A DNA stretch of 33,466 nucleotides from Candidatus Omnitrophota bacterium (GCA_018894435.1 JAHIPI010000074.1:1-33466); one strand, 5' to 3'; shown: positions 23,717 to 32,078, counted from the first letter of the stretch. Translations and numbers: made by a program. Notes: generated by a model from the letters alone, not told the origin.

Positions 23717-24913
23717 TTATGCTTCTAAAAAGTGCCCTAATTTCTCCTTCTTCGTCGCCAAATACCTCTTATTGACCTTGTTCGGCGATACTACAAGCGG
23801 CACGCGTTCCGTGACTTTTAAACCATAACCTTCCAGGCCTATTATCTTCTTGGGATTATTCGTAATAAGCCTTATCTCTTTGAGTCCCAGATCCGCCAAA
23901 ATCTGCGCGCCTATGCCATAATCCCTAAGGTCAGCATCAAAACCAAGCGCGGCATTTGCCTCTACCGTGTCAAGCCCGCCATCCTGAAGGGCGTACGCCT
24001 TAAGCTTATTGGCAAGGCCTATACCTCTTCCCTCCTGCCTCATATAAAGAAAAACGCCTTTGCCTTCTTTATTTATCATCCTGAGCGCGCGCTTAAGCTG
24101 CTCGCCGCAGTCGCATCGGTGCGAACCGAAGACATCGCCCGTAAGGCATTCGGAATGGACGCGGACAAGTACCGGGATCTTGCCGCATTCCCCTTTTATC
24201 AGCGCAAGGTGGTGCGATTTGTCGATCTTGGATTCGTAAACTACCAGTTTAAATTCGCCGGCATCCGTCGGTATATGAGTCTCTGTCAATTTCTCCACTA
24301 ACTTCTCGCGCCTTCTCCTGTATTCTATAATCTCGGCTATAGTGCATATCTTAAGGCCGTATTTCAAGGCAAATTTATCCAAATGGTGGCTGCGCGCCAT
24401 TGTACCGTCTTCATTTAAGATTTCGCATATTACACCGGCGGGATAGAGCGAAGATATCTTCATAAGGTCAACGCACGCCTCCGTATGGCCGGCTCTTACA
24501 AGAACGCCGCCTTCCCGCGCCCTCAATGGAAATACATGGCCGGGTTTTACGAGGTCTGCGGGCTTTGTATTTTTACTTCCTAAAAGTCGTATGGTATGGG
24601 CTCTATCTTTTGCGGATATACCTGTAGTAATACCCTTTTTTGCGTCAACAGATACCGCCCATGCAGTCTTAAAAGGATCTCCCGGAGACCCTACCATTGA
24701 GTAGATACCCAGCCCATCTAGCATAGCCCCTTCCATCGGTACACAGACAAGCCCCCGGCCGTATCTGACCATGAAATTTATATCTTCGTCCCGGACCTTG
24801 GACGCAGCTATGACAAGATCGCCTTCGTTCTCTCTCTTTTCGTCATCCATGACGATGACCATTTTGCCGGCTTTCAGATCCCGTATGATATCCCGCATAT
24901 TATTGGCTTTCAT
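23717..24913 (-). CDS. ribBA: Bifunctional DHBP synthase / GTP cyclohydrolase II
   Basis: Supplies both precursors of riboflavin: dihydroxybutanone phosphate from ribulose 5-phosphate, and the pyrimidine from GTP. The N-terminal DHBP synthase domain (residues 1-200) has [31 protein letters not shown] and [17 protein letters not shown]. The C-terminal cyclohydrolase II domain has the three zinc cysteines in [18 protein letters not shown] and the [19 protein letters not shown] block. The length of 398 residues matches the fused type. It is the first gene of the operon, 190 nt downstream of the FMN aptamer, with AAGGA seven bases before the ATG. Confidence 0.97.
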   Translation of the reverse strand: MKANNMRDIIRDLKAGKMVIVMDDEKRENEGDLVIAASKVRDEDINFMVRYGRGLVCVPMEGAMLDGLGIYSMVGSPGDPFKTAWAVSVDAKKGITTGISAKDRAHTIRLLGSKNTKPADLVKPGHVFPLRAREGGVLVRAGHTEACVDLMKISSLYPAGVICEILNEDGTMARSHHLDKFALKYGLKICTIAEIIEYRRRREKLVEKLTETHIPTDAGEFKLVVYESKIDKSHHLALIKGECGKIPVLVRVHSECLTGDVFGSHRCDCGEQLKRALRMINKEGKGVFLYMRQEGRGIGLANKLKAYALQDGGLDTVEANAALGFDADLRDYGIGAQILADLGLKEIRLITNNPKKIIGLEGYGLKVTERVPLVVSPNKVNKRYLATKKEKLGHFLEA

Positions 24914-25040
24914 GGCAATCCTTATCCCGCCTCGTAAGAATTATATTCCTCAGACAACCCCGCACTCGGCGGGATTAATTCGCACCTATAACTTATGTCG
25001 CTCCATTGCCTAATAATGCTCCATAAGTTATGTGCTCATT
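24914..25040 (-). other. ribBA mRNA leader with a 10-bp inverted repeat
   Basis: This is the part of the non-coding stretch between the riboswitch terminator and the ribBA start. ATAACTTATG (24988-24997) and CATAAGTTAT (25022-25031) form a perfect 10-bp inverted repeat with a 24-base loop, and CCCGC/GCGGG forms a smaller hairpin near 24957-24973. Neither has a T-run. The role is unknown; a leader hairpin or a small dispersed repeat are both possible. Confidence 0.5.
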
Positions 25041-25073
25041 AAAAAACAAAACCCCGAAGATATTTCTCCGGGG
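25041..25073 (-). terminator. Intrinsic terminator of the FMN riboswitch
   Basis: Minus strand: CCCCGGAGA, loop AATA, then TCTTCGGGG, a 9-bp stem with one G-U pair, followed by TTTTGTTTTTT. The 3' arm ATCTTCGGGG repeats the sequence of the aptamer's 5' end, so the P1 3' strand (GAAGATT) could pair with this arm as an antiterminator when FMN is absent. Confidence 0.88.
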
Positions 25074-25104
25074 CATGACAAAATAGTAAAAAACCGCATC
25101 TTTT

Positions 25105-25222
25105 AATCTTCTTTCATCTAGACTTTACTATCGGCCCCGGAATCGCGCCGGGTCTGCCCCGCTATTGCAAGGCTCGTAGGCTTTCACTACCGGTCGAGGA
25201 ATTCCACCTCACCCCGAAGATT
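25105..25222 (-). ncRNA. FMN riboswitch (RFN element) controlling the riboflavin operon
   Basis: The minus strand shows the conserved RFN core in order: AATCTTCGGGGTGAGGTGGA, ATTCCTCGACCGGTAGTGAA, AGCCTACGAGCC, the GGGGCAGACCCGGCGCGATT stretch, CCGGGGCCGATAGTAAAGTC and TAGATGAAAGAAGATT. Paired ends AATCTTC and GAAGATT make P1 of 7 bp. It starts at the predicted transcription start and is followed by an intrinsic terminator, so FMN binding is expected to stop transcription before ribBA. Confidence 0.96.
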
Positions 25223-25228
25223 AGTGGT

Positions 25229-25257
25229 ATTATAATCTAAACTTAGTACCGTGTCAA
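25229..25257 (-). promoter_or_regulatory. Consensus sigma-70 promoter of the riboflavin operon
   Basis: Minus strand: -35 TTGACA (25252-25257), 17-base spacer, -10 TATAAT (25229-25234), a perfect consensus. The expected start at about 25222 coincides with the 5' end of the riboswitch. Its -35 is 18 bases from the -35 of the divergent GGDEF promoter. Confidence 0.9.
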
Positions 25258-25275
25258 GCGCATTTTTGCATCCTC

Positions 25276-25304
25276 TTGACATTCCCTTTTTATTGGGGTA
25301 TATT
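25276..25304 (+). promoter_or_regulatory. Sigma-70 promoter of the diguanylate cyclase gene
   Basis: Plus strand: -35 TTGACA (25276-25281), 17-base spacer, -10 TATATT (25299-25304). The predicted start at about 25311 is only about 5 bases before the first ATG, with no room for a Shine-Dalgarno, so the transcript is leaderless or translation starts farther in. Confidence 0.8.
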
Positions 25305-25315
25305 ATATAGTCACT

Positions 25316-26563
25316 ATGAACGGTCCAGACGATAAGTTAAAAAGTACGGGTAAGAGCGCTCAAGAGCTGGCTGAACTTCTCAAGGAGGAGCTGGAGAGGG
25401 TGAAGTCTGAACTGCTCCTTCTCTACGAGGTCTCCAATGCCATGCGGACCACCCTTGAGCTGGAACAGATATTATATATCATATTGACGTCCATTACTTC
25501 TCATGAAGGGCTCGGATTTAACAGAGCCATGCTCTTTCTGCTCAACGAAAAAGATAAAACGCTTGATGGTAAGATGGGCATAGGCCCCCATAACATAGAA
25601 GAAGCCACAAAAATATGGAAGGGTATAGAAGACAGAAAAATGGCTCTTGAAGACCTTATAAACGCTTACGATAATTTCAAGCGCGATGCGAATTCGCAGC
25701 TTCATAATCTTGTAAAAAGCATAAGAATTCCGCTCGGCGAAGGACAGGGTGTAATCACGATGAATAAAAACCAGGGTATAATCGCCCTGACTGCTCTCGA
25801 GGGAATGTCTTTCGAAATCCTTGCCGAAGAAACGCGCCTAAGCGCTGAAGACAGATACTTAAAAATGCTCGGAACAAAATACTTTGTTACGGCGCCCTTA
25901 AAGGCTAAGGATAAGGTCGTGGGAGTAGTATTGGCCGACAATATATTCACCCAAGAACCTATTACTAAAGCCGATGTACGCATGCTCAATCTTTTTGCCA
26001 ACCACGCAGGACTGGCTATAGAAAATTCGCGGCTTTATGAAGAGACCGTATACTTATCGAATACCGATTGGCTTACAAAATTATGGAATCACGGTCATTT
26101 CCAAGTTGCCCTGACAAATGAGATAAAGAAGGCCCGTGAAACCGATATGCCATTAAGCCTCCTCATGATGGATATCGACGATTTTAAAAACTATAATGAC
26201 CGTTTCGGCCATGTTGCCGGAGATTTTATAATAAAGGAGATGGCGAAAGTTATGGTCGAGGCATCCCGTAAAAAAGATTGCGTCTGTCGCTACGGCGGCG
26301 AAGAATTCGCCATCATTCTACCTCAGACCACAAAAGACGATGCCAACCACATAGCTCATAGGTTAAGAGAAAAAGTCCAACAGTACTATTTCCCGAATCA
26401 GGAATACCAGCCGAAAAAGGTATTTACCTTCAGTTGCGGCGTATCTACCTTCCCTAAAGATGTTGCGGATAAAGACGCGTTAATAAAAACCGCTGACGCC
26501 GCCCTTTACAAGGCGAAAAAGGCGGGAAAAGACCTGATAATAATGCACGAACCGGCTGCTTAG
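25316..26563 (+). CDS. GAF-GGDEF diguanylate cyclase
   Basis: Predicted to make cyclic di-GMP from GTP in response to a signal sensed by its N-terminal domain. The only plus-strand protein gene, 415 residues. A charged coiled-coil start (residues 10-35) leads into a GAF-like domain (about 38-240, ending LFANHAGLAIENSRLYEE), a short linker and a GGDEF domain from about 250. The active site RYGGEEF (GGEEF at 327-331) is intact, as is the metal site DIDDFKNYND; the inhibitory I-site RKKD (318-321) lies five residues before it. The ATG at 25316 is nearly at the predicted transcription start. A GTG at 25400 in frame, after AAGGAGGAG, is an alternative that would remove 28 residues. No membrane segment, so cytosolic. 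Confidence 0.93.
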   Translation: MNGPDDKLKSTGKSAQELAELLKEELERVKSELLLLYEVSNAMRTTLELEQILYIILTSITSHEGLGFNRAMLFLLNEKDKTLDGKMGIGPHNIEEATKIWKGIEDRKMALEDLINAYDNFKRDANSQLHNLVKSIRIPLGEGQGVITMNKNQGIIALTALEGMSFEILAEETRLSAEDRYLKMLGTKYFVTAPLKAKDKVVGVVLADNIFTQEPITKADVRMLNLFANHAGLAIENSRLYEETVYLSNTDWLTKLWNHGHFQVALTNEIKKARETDMPLSLLMMDIDDFKNYNDRFGHVAGDFIIKEMAKVMVEASRKKDCVCRYGGEEFAIILPQTTKDDANHIAHRLREKVQQYYFPNQEYQPKKVFTFSCGVSTFPKDVADKDALIKTADAALYKAKKAGKDLIIMHEPAA

Positions 26564-26574
26564 ATGGGGATCCC

Positions 26575-29500
26575 TTATGTGAGGAGTTTCTCTGGCTCGG
26601 CCGCCTTCTTCTCTTCGTCCCTCGACTCTACTCGGGACGAACCCTGAGCTTGTGGTTCGACAGGCTCACCACGCTTCAAACCACACTGAGCACCGTCGAA
26701 GTGTCGAACGGGTTCCTTCTCTTTCTCTTCCGAAGCCACGGCCTGCGCTCTCGCTTCATCGTGGAATTTGACCGAAACTATTTTGGATATACCGGATTTC
26801 TCCATTGTGATACCGTACATAACATCGGCCATTGTGATAGTACGCTTATTGTGGGTGACTACGATAAACTGCGATGTCTTGGTAAATTCCCTTATCGCTT
26901 TGGTAAAACGCTCCACGTTAGATTCGTCTAAGGGGGCATCGACCTCGTCCAAAAGGCAGAACGGACTCGGTTTTACTTTAAATATTGCGAATATCAGCGA
27001 TATCGCTGTAAGCGCCTTTTCTCCGCCTGAAAGAAGGGTGATACTTTGCAATCTCTTTCCGGGCGGCCTGACAGCTATTTCTATACCCGATTCAAGGACA
27101 TCGTGTTCGTCCAAAAGAAATACCTCAGCCTGTCCGCCTCCAAATAGATACCGGAAATAATTTTTAAATTCAAACTGTATCTTTTCAAATGTCTCCATAA
27201 AAAGCTTGCGTGTCGTCTTGTTTATCTTGGATATAGCTTCCTTGAGCGATTCTTTTGCTTTTACGAGATCTTCGCGCTGCTGGCTCAAAAAGTTAAACCT
27301 GTCTTCCAGCTCTTTATGCTCCTCTATCGCTACCAGATTTACGGTCCCCATTGACTCGAGCTTGCGCTTAAGCTCCTCTATCTCTCCTCGAAATGATTCC
27401 CAGTTCGAAGACGGATCGTATTCCACCTTATCATGGTCTATGTCGACCTTATAAAGTTGGGCCATTCTATTCCTAAGCGTCTCTGCCTTAAAAGATATTT
27501 CGGAACTTTTCATGTTTAAGTTGTGGTCTTTATCCTTATCTTCGTTTGACAACTTGTATAGCTCGGCCAGACGCTTTTCTATCATTTCTATAGCCGAAGA
27601 ATTTTTCTCTTTGTTGGCACTTATTCGCGCGATCTCTTCGGTTATTGTCTTTGCTTCGTTAGATAGTTCGACGACCTCCGCTCCCAGCTCTTCTATCTCC
27701 GAAGAAAGCTCGTCCGCCCTTCTCACCGAAGATTCTATCTCGTCTTTTTTCTGCGCGAGAGACAGGCTGTAAGTATTAAAGGATTCTCTTTGGGCTTCTA
27801 TGTTCTGCGAAAGCGTGGCCTTTTCTTTGGAAATAGCCTGAATCTCTGTTTTGACCTTTGTTATCAGTATTACTATCTCTTCACGCTCTCTGGAAATATT
27901 TTTTATCGCTTCTTCGGAATTGACAAGAAGATTATGGGTATTATTCTCCTCCGCCTCGATCTCCACCAAGCACTTTTCCAGGTCGTTCTTCTTGGAGGAA
28001 ATGTCGTTCACTTCGTCCTGGATTTCTTCCCTTTCGAGATTAAGGAGCGATAACTCCTCGGAGAGCCTCTCATCCTCTTCTCCGACCGATGATAGGCGGC
28101 TCTTTTTACTGTGATATTCCGCCTCTTCTTCCCTGAGGATACTTTCTAAGGAGACGATCTTTTCTTCAAGGCTTAAAAGTTTTGCGCTTAAATCCCCTTT
28201 CGCCGCTTCCATCTTGCCGATAAGATCCCTCGTGGATTCTATGGCGGAGGAGGCCTCTTTCAGGCGCAGTTCTCTGCCGATAATACCCTCGTCCTCTCCG
28301 AATACTCCCGACCCTCCCGCTATAAAACCTCGCGCTAGAACCTCACCCTTTTTAGTCACCAGTCTTACGTTAGCTGAGGAATCCGGAGAAATATAATGTA
28401 GTATCTTTTCGGCCTTGTCTACACTTTCAACAAGATAGGTATTGCCAAGAAGTCCTGCCACTACCTTTTTAAGGCTGTCTTTAGCCGTAATGAAGTCGCT
28501 TAATCTGCCTACGATATCGTCTTTTGAAAGATGAGATGCCGGGGCCTCGTTCGAATCTGTTATCTCATTGGATACTATGAAAGTTGCGCGTCCTTTTTTG
28601 GTTGTCTCCAGATATTCGACCGCCTTTAAAGCGCTCTCTCTGTCTTTTGCCACTATACACTGAATATAATCGCCGAGCGCTGCCTCGGCTGCCCTTTCAA
28701 ACCCTCTCTTTGCCTCGACCATATTGCCCAAAACACCCTCTATGCCTTCTATCTTTAAATCGCCACTATCAAGCGATTCTAAAAGCGCTTTTGTGCCGCC
28801 TGTAAATCCTTCGTGTTTCTTTATGAGGTCTTCCAAAAAAGATTTTTTGGATTCAAGCTTAATAAGCGCGTCCCGTTCTTTCTGCAGCTCATCTTCCGAG
28901 GCCCTGACAGACGTAAGAAGCGCTTCTTTTTCGCCAAGTATCCTATCTTTTTCCGCGCGGATATTGTTAAGCCGGTTTTCCGTATCCTTAAAGTCCCTGT
29001 CGGCCTCCGCTAGTTTCTCTTTTGCGGCCTTTGCTTCCTCCTCCACCTTTTCCGCTTCCAGGCTAAGACGCCTTAAACGCACAGACCTATTCTGTATATC
29101 GCTCGTAAGTTTTATAACCTCATTTTTGGATTTTGACCGCTCTGCCATATAGTTGATGAGGTTTTTACGGCTTTCTATCACATTCTTTTCGCTCGTCCTT
29201 ATTTCCGCTTCCAGCTCCAAAAGCCGCTTTTCTTCATCCTCCAAAACACGCACTTTTGCGCCTTCTAGGTCGGAGATTATGGCAAATTCGTTTTCAAGCG
29301 CTTCTATTAGTTTTTGTGCCGAGAGATGCCTCGATTCTATAGAAGTTATTTCGGCCCTTAAGCTTTCGATCCTTGCCGAGAGTTCGGCAATCCGCTCTTT
29401 GTCTACGATTATCTTATTCTTATTCTGCTCTATTAACGACTCCTTGGAGAATTTGGAATTCTGCAGTTGGGCAAACTTCGCGTCTATACCGGCAAAAGAT

Positions 29501-32001
29501 ATTCTTTCCGATTCAAGATTTGATGAGAGGTCTTCTATATCGCGGGATATCTTACTGATCTCATCTTTTATTTCAGATGCCTCGGATTCCTTCTCTTCTC
29601 TTTCGCGCTTAAGGATCTCATATTCATAAAATGCCGATTTAGATTCCAGGTCCTTAAGGCGGTCAAAACGCTCTTTATAGCGCTCCGCTTTCCTCGCCTG
29701 CCTCGTTATTGAATCTATCTGGCGCTTGACCTCTGTAACTATATCATTTACCCTGAGAAGGTTATTATCGGTATCTTCCAGCTTCCTTACCGCTTCCCTT
29801 CTCTTGGATTTGTACTTGGTTATCCCGCTGGCTTCTTCAAAAATAAAACGCCTGTCCTCGGGGCGGCTGCTTATTATGAGGTCTATCTTGCCCTGCTCTA
29901 CGATGGAATATGCCTCGGCCCCTATGCCCGTACCCATAAATAGTTCGTTGACGTCCTTGAGTCGGACGGGGGCCTTGTTTATAAGATATTCGCTCTCTCC
30001 TGAACGAAATAACCGGCGGGATACTACGACTTCATCGACATCGATCGAAAGGTTTCTATCTTTATTTGACAGGGTAAGCGAGACCTCGGCCATATTTATC
30101 GGCTCTCTGTCATCAGTCCCGTTAAATATGACATCTTCCATTGCGGAACCGCGCAAAGACTTAACAGACTGCTCGCCCAATACCCATTTTATGGCGTCGA
30201 TAATATTGCTATTATGGACAATGATATCGTTGGCAACGAAGTTGTGGTGCCCTTCAACGGTAAGGTCATAGACCCATTCAGGCCCCTTTACCCGCTCAAT
30301 TTTAACGATCTCATCCCAATAAATATCTGACCGCGCCAGATTCTTCAGATGATCCAAAATCAGTCTGGCTAAAGTGCTTATCCGGCCATGTTCCTCAATA
30401 ACACATAATACTTCATTCAGGCCTTCGCGGCTTGCATAACATCTATTCTCGTAATAGGCGCTTAACTTAGGATAAGTCTTGCGCAGTTTCTTGACGTTGA
30501 TCTTCGTTTCTTTAACCAGCAATTTTACTAACTTATTTACCTCCGGGATCAGGTCCAAATTGGGGTTTCCAGTATAATTTGCATTCTCTATCGATTTCAA
30601 CCTGGCTGCTTTTACGCCGACAAAATCGAGTCGCCGGACCAGTTGTTTAATGTTATTTATTCCATAGACATACACGGAATAATATTTTCTCTTTTTCTTA
30701 TCCCTTGTGTTTGTCGCCGCCTTTAGTTTTTCTCTGATAACCGACTGTGTCCCAAACCGGAGCAACAAAGTAGCGATATCCTCCGCGAGGCCGCACGAAG
30801 CCGTGGAATATTCTATATAATCGCAATTCTTTCCTCCTTTTCTGTCCGCGGATATATAGCCATCGCCTTCAAAGAGCGCCGAAAGAAATTCGGCGGCAAT
30901 CTCATCGTCTGCACCGAATATCTGTTTAGGTATTCTTTTTGAAGAAGATTTTTCTCCTATGCCGATACCGAATACTCTATCCAAAAATTTGCAAAGCGCG
31001 TGGGAATATACTAAAACGTCTTTTGTGTTCTCTTTATACGAGAAGACTTTCGCTTCTAATCCGAAAACATTTTTGACGCATGAGGCAAAATCCTTGATAA
31101 GCGCTTCGTCGCTATTGACAAACCACACCTGGTTTGCGGTGGTATTTCGGCCCTCGGAAAGTACATAGCCCAAGAATCTGGCGATATCCCTGTCAAGTTG
31201 AACGGGAATTTTAATCATACCGCATCCCTTGGATTTAATCTTAGTCACGACCTCACAAACATTGGGCATCGCTTGTTTTTTTAACAACTGAGAAAATATT
31301 GCGGCATTCAACGCTTGGCCGTCTCCTACTGATCTCAGCTGGTTAAAATTGGCGCCTATATCCTGAGCCAACTTCCCTAATCCATGCGCTTCTTCTGCCA
31401 GATTATCAACATAGCACCCAATCTTTTCGGAGTATGGGATATAAACAGAATCTTGCAGTAAAAATTCTTCCAATAACGATTCTACTCGCAAAATATTGTT
31501 AGAGTCGTACGGTTTTAATTGCCTCGGTCGCGCTATTTTGACTTTTTCCTTGAGCTCTTCGGCCTTGAGCGAGATAACCTGGCCATCGCGGATACTGAAA
31601 AAGGGGTGATAATGGGTGGTTGTTATTGTGCGGCCGCTTTTTGTCTTTACTTTAAGCAGAAACGATGGGGATTTTCTTTTTATGAAGGCAAGAACAGGCT
31701 TGTATTCTATTTTCAGGGTGCGGGGATTTAACGAAAACACTTTTGCCTGATCGATACTATCGGAATAAGCGCAGTAACCGTCATCAAGTAGTTTTACCCG
31801 CTTATTATTTTCAATCGCTGTCTCTACCAATGGGCCGATTTTTTCCCGTCGGCCGTCAGACAATAAGACCTCTGTTTCGCCGTCCACGCACTTGCCGCAT
31901 CCGTTTGGGCCTACTACCGTAGTTATTCCGGGCTCGAAATAAAGTTTAGTCTTTTCGGCAAAAGATTTAAATCCTACTATTTCTAATTTTTTAAAATACA
32001 T
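26575..32001 (-). CDS. smc: Chromosome segregation ATPase SMC, interrupted by an intein
   Basis: Structural maintenance of chromosomes ATPase that compacts and segregates DNA. The frame encodes 1808 residues, of which 38-597 are an intein; the spliced protein would be 1248 residues. N-extein MYFKKLEIVGFKSFAEKTKL ends in the Walker A GPNGCGK (Lys37). The C-extein resumes SNIIDAIKWVLGEQ, followed by a long coiled coil, a hinge (around FTGGTKALLESL to ALKAVEYLETT), the second coil, signature LLSGGEKALTAIS (from residue 1656) and Walker B FCLLDEVDAPLDE. The usual family end KIVSVKFHDE is followed by about 59 extra residues; some of them (about 1765-1795) are encoded by dispersed repeats. Own promoter at 32050-32078; convergent with the GGDEF gene, only 11 bases apart. 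scpA/scpB are not in the window. Confidence 0.97.
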   Translation of the reverse strand: MYFKKLEIVGFKSFAEKTKLYFEPGITTVVGPNGCGKCVDGETEVLLSDGRREKIGPLVETAIENNKRVKLLDDGYCAYSDSIDQAKVFSLNPRTLKIEYKPVLAFIKRKSPSFLLKVKTKSGRTITTTHYHPFFSIRDGQVISLKAEELKEKVKIARPRQLKPYDSNNILRVESLLEEFLLQDSVYIPYSEKIGCYVDNLAEEAHGLGKLAQDIGANFNQLRSVGDGQALNAAIFSQLLKKQAMPNVCEVVTKIKSKGCGMIKIPVQLDRDIARFLGYVLSEGRNTTANQVWFVNSDEALIKDFASCVKNVFGLEAKVFSYKENTKDVLVYSHALCKFLDRVFGIGIGEKSSSKRIPKQIFGADDEIAAEFLSALFEGDGYISADRKGGKNCDYIEYSTASCGLAEDIATLLLRFGTQSVIREKLKAATNTRDKKKRKYYSVYVYGINNIKQLVRRLDFVGVKAARLKSIENANYTGNPNLDLIPEVNKLVKLLVKETKINVKKLRKTYPKLSAYYENRCYASREGLNEVLCVIEEHGRISTLARLILDHLKNLARSDIYWDEIVKIERVKGPEWVYDLTVEGHHNFVANDIIVHNSNIIDAIKWVLGEQSVKSLRGSAMEDVIFNGTDDREPINMAEVSLTLSNKDRNLSIDVDEVVVSRRLFRSGESEYLINKAPVRLKDVNELFMGTGIGAEAYSIVEQGKIDLIISSRPEDRRFIFEEASGITKYKSKRREAVRKLEDTDNNLLRVNDIVTEVKRQIDSITRQARKAERYKERFDRLKDLESKSAFYEYEILKREREEKESEASEIKDEISKISRDIEDLSSNLESERISFAGIDAKFAQLQNSKFSKESLIEQNKNKIIVDKERIAELSARIESLRAEITSIESRHLSAQKLIEALENEFAIISDLEGAKVRVLEDEEKRLLELEAEIRTSEKNVIESRKNLINYMAERSKSKNEVIKLTSDIQNRSVRLRRLSLEAEKVEEEAKAAKEKLAEADRDFKDTENRLNNIRAEKDRILGEKEALLTSVRASEDELQKERDALIKLESKKSFLEDLIKKHEGFTGGTKALLESLDSGDLKIEGIEGVLGNMVEAKRGFERAAEAALGDYIQCIVAKDRESALKAVEYLETTKKGRATFIVSNEITDSNEAPASHLSKDDIVGRLSDFITAKDSLKKVVAGLLGNTYLVESVDKAEKILHYISPDSSANVRLVTKKGEVLARGFIAGGSGVFGEDEGIIGRELRLKEASSAIESTRDLIGKMEAAKGDLSAKLLSLEEKIVSLESILREEEAEYHSKKSRLSSVGEEDERLSEELSLLNLEREEIQDEVNDISSKKNDLEKCLVEIEAEENNTHNLLVNSEEAIKNISREREEIVILITKVKTEIQAISKEKATLSQNIEAQRESFNTYSLSLAQKKDEIESSVRRADELSSEIEELGAEVVELSNEAKTITEEIARISANKEKNSSAIEMIEKRLAELYKLSNEDKDKDHNLNMKSSEISFKAETLRNRMAQLYKVDIDHDKVEYDPSSNWESFRGEIEELKRKLESMGTVNLVAIEEHKELEDRFNFLSQQREDLVKAKESLKEAISKINKTTRKLFMETFEKIQFEFKNYFRYLFGGGQAEVFLLDEHDVLESGIEIAVRPPGKRLQSITLLSGGEKALTAISLIFAIFKVKPSPFCLLDEVDAPLDESNVERFTKAIREFTKTSQFIVVTHNKRTITMADVMYGITMEKSGISKIVSVKFHDEARAQAVASEEKEKEPVRHFDGAQCGLKRGEPVEPQAQGSSRVESRDEEKKAAEPEKLLT
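26616..26713. repeat. Two dispersed repeats inside the smc C-terminal coding sequence
   Basis: The plus strand at 26616-26639 reads CGTCCCTCGACTCTACTCGG then GACG, a short copy of the CTCGGGAC family. Directly beside it (26641-26713) lie ACCCTGAGCTTGTGGTTCGA and TGAGCACCGTCGAAGTGTCG, of the CCTGAGC...GTCGAA family also found at 19323-19390. The smc frame runs through both without a stop, adding HFDGAQCGLKRGEPVEPQAQ and GSSRVESRD. Confidence 0.8.
30211..31890 (-). mobile_element. Class 1 intein with LAGLIDADG (DOD) homing endonuclease, in the SMC P-loop
   Basis: 560 residues in frame between Walker A Lys37 and the following Ser. Splicing blocks: Cys1 in CVDGETEVLL (block A), TTTHYHPFF with Thr90 and His93 (block B, TxxH), VYDLTVEGHHNFVAN (block F, 540-554) and the terminal VHN with penultimate His559 and Asn560 (block G); +1 residue Ser. 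The endonuclease has two dodecapeptide motifs, FLGYVLSEG (239-247) and LSALFEGDG (336-344), with acidic residues Glu246 and Asp343 kept, so it looks active. About 100 residues between block B and the first motif and 180 after the second are candidate DNA-recognition regions. Removal restores GPNGCGKSN exactly. Confidence 0.96.
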
Positions 32002-32049
32002 AATATCTCTTATTTAAGCTGCCGAGTGTTCGAGTTAGATTATATTATA

Positions 32050-32078
32050 AATATATACTATTTATTTACAAAAGTCAA
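32050..32078 (-). promoter_or_regulatory. Sigma-70-type promoter of smc
   Basis: Minus strand: -35 TTGACT (32073-32078), 17-base spacer, -10 TATATT (32050-32055), within a very AT-rich stretch. The predicted start near 32043 leaves a leader of about 40 nt to the ATG at 32001, with AAGAGATATT as a weak Shine-Dalgarno. The remaining gap to the ETF gene (32079-32174) shows no clear terminator. Confidence 0.75.

Noticed and set aside
26564-26574. Bidirectional terminator between the convergent GGDEF and smc genes
   Set aside because: Only 11 bases separate the stops, with a short GGGATCCC palindrome and no T-run; any terminator must lie within the coding ends.
30211-31890. Reading the smc insertion as a separate gene or as an smc pseudogene
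   Set aside because: The insertion is in frame from end to end, has all splicing blocks, and leaves a perfect GPNGCGKSN when removed; both halves of SMC are intact.
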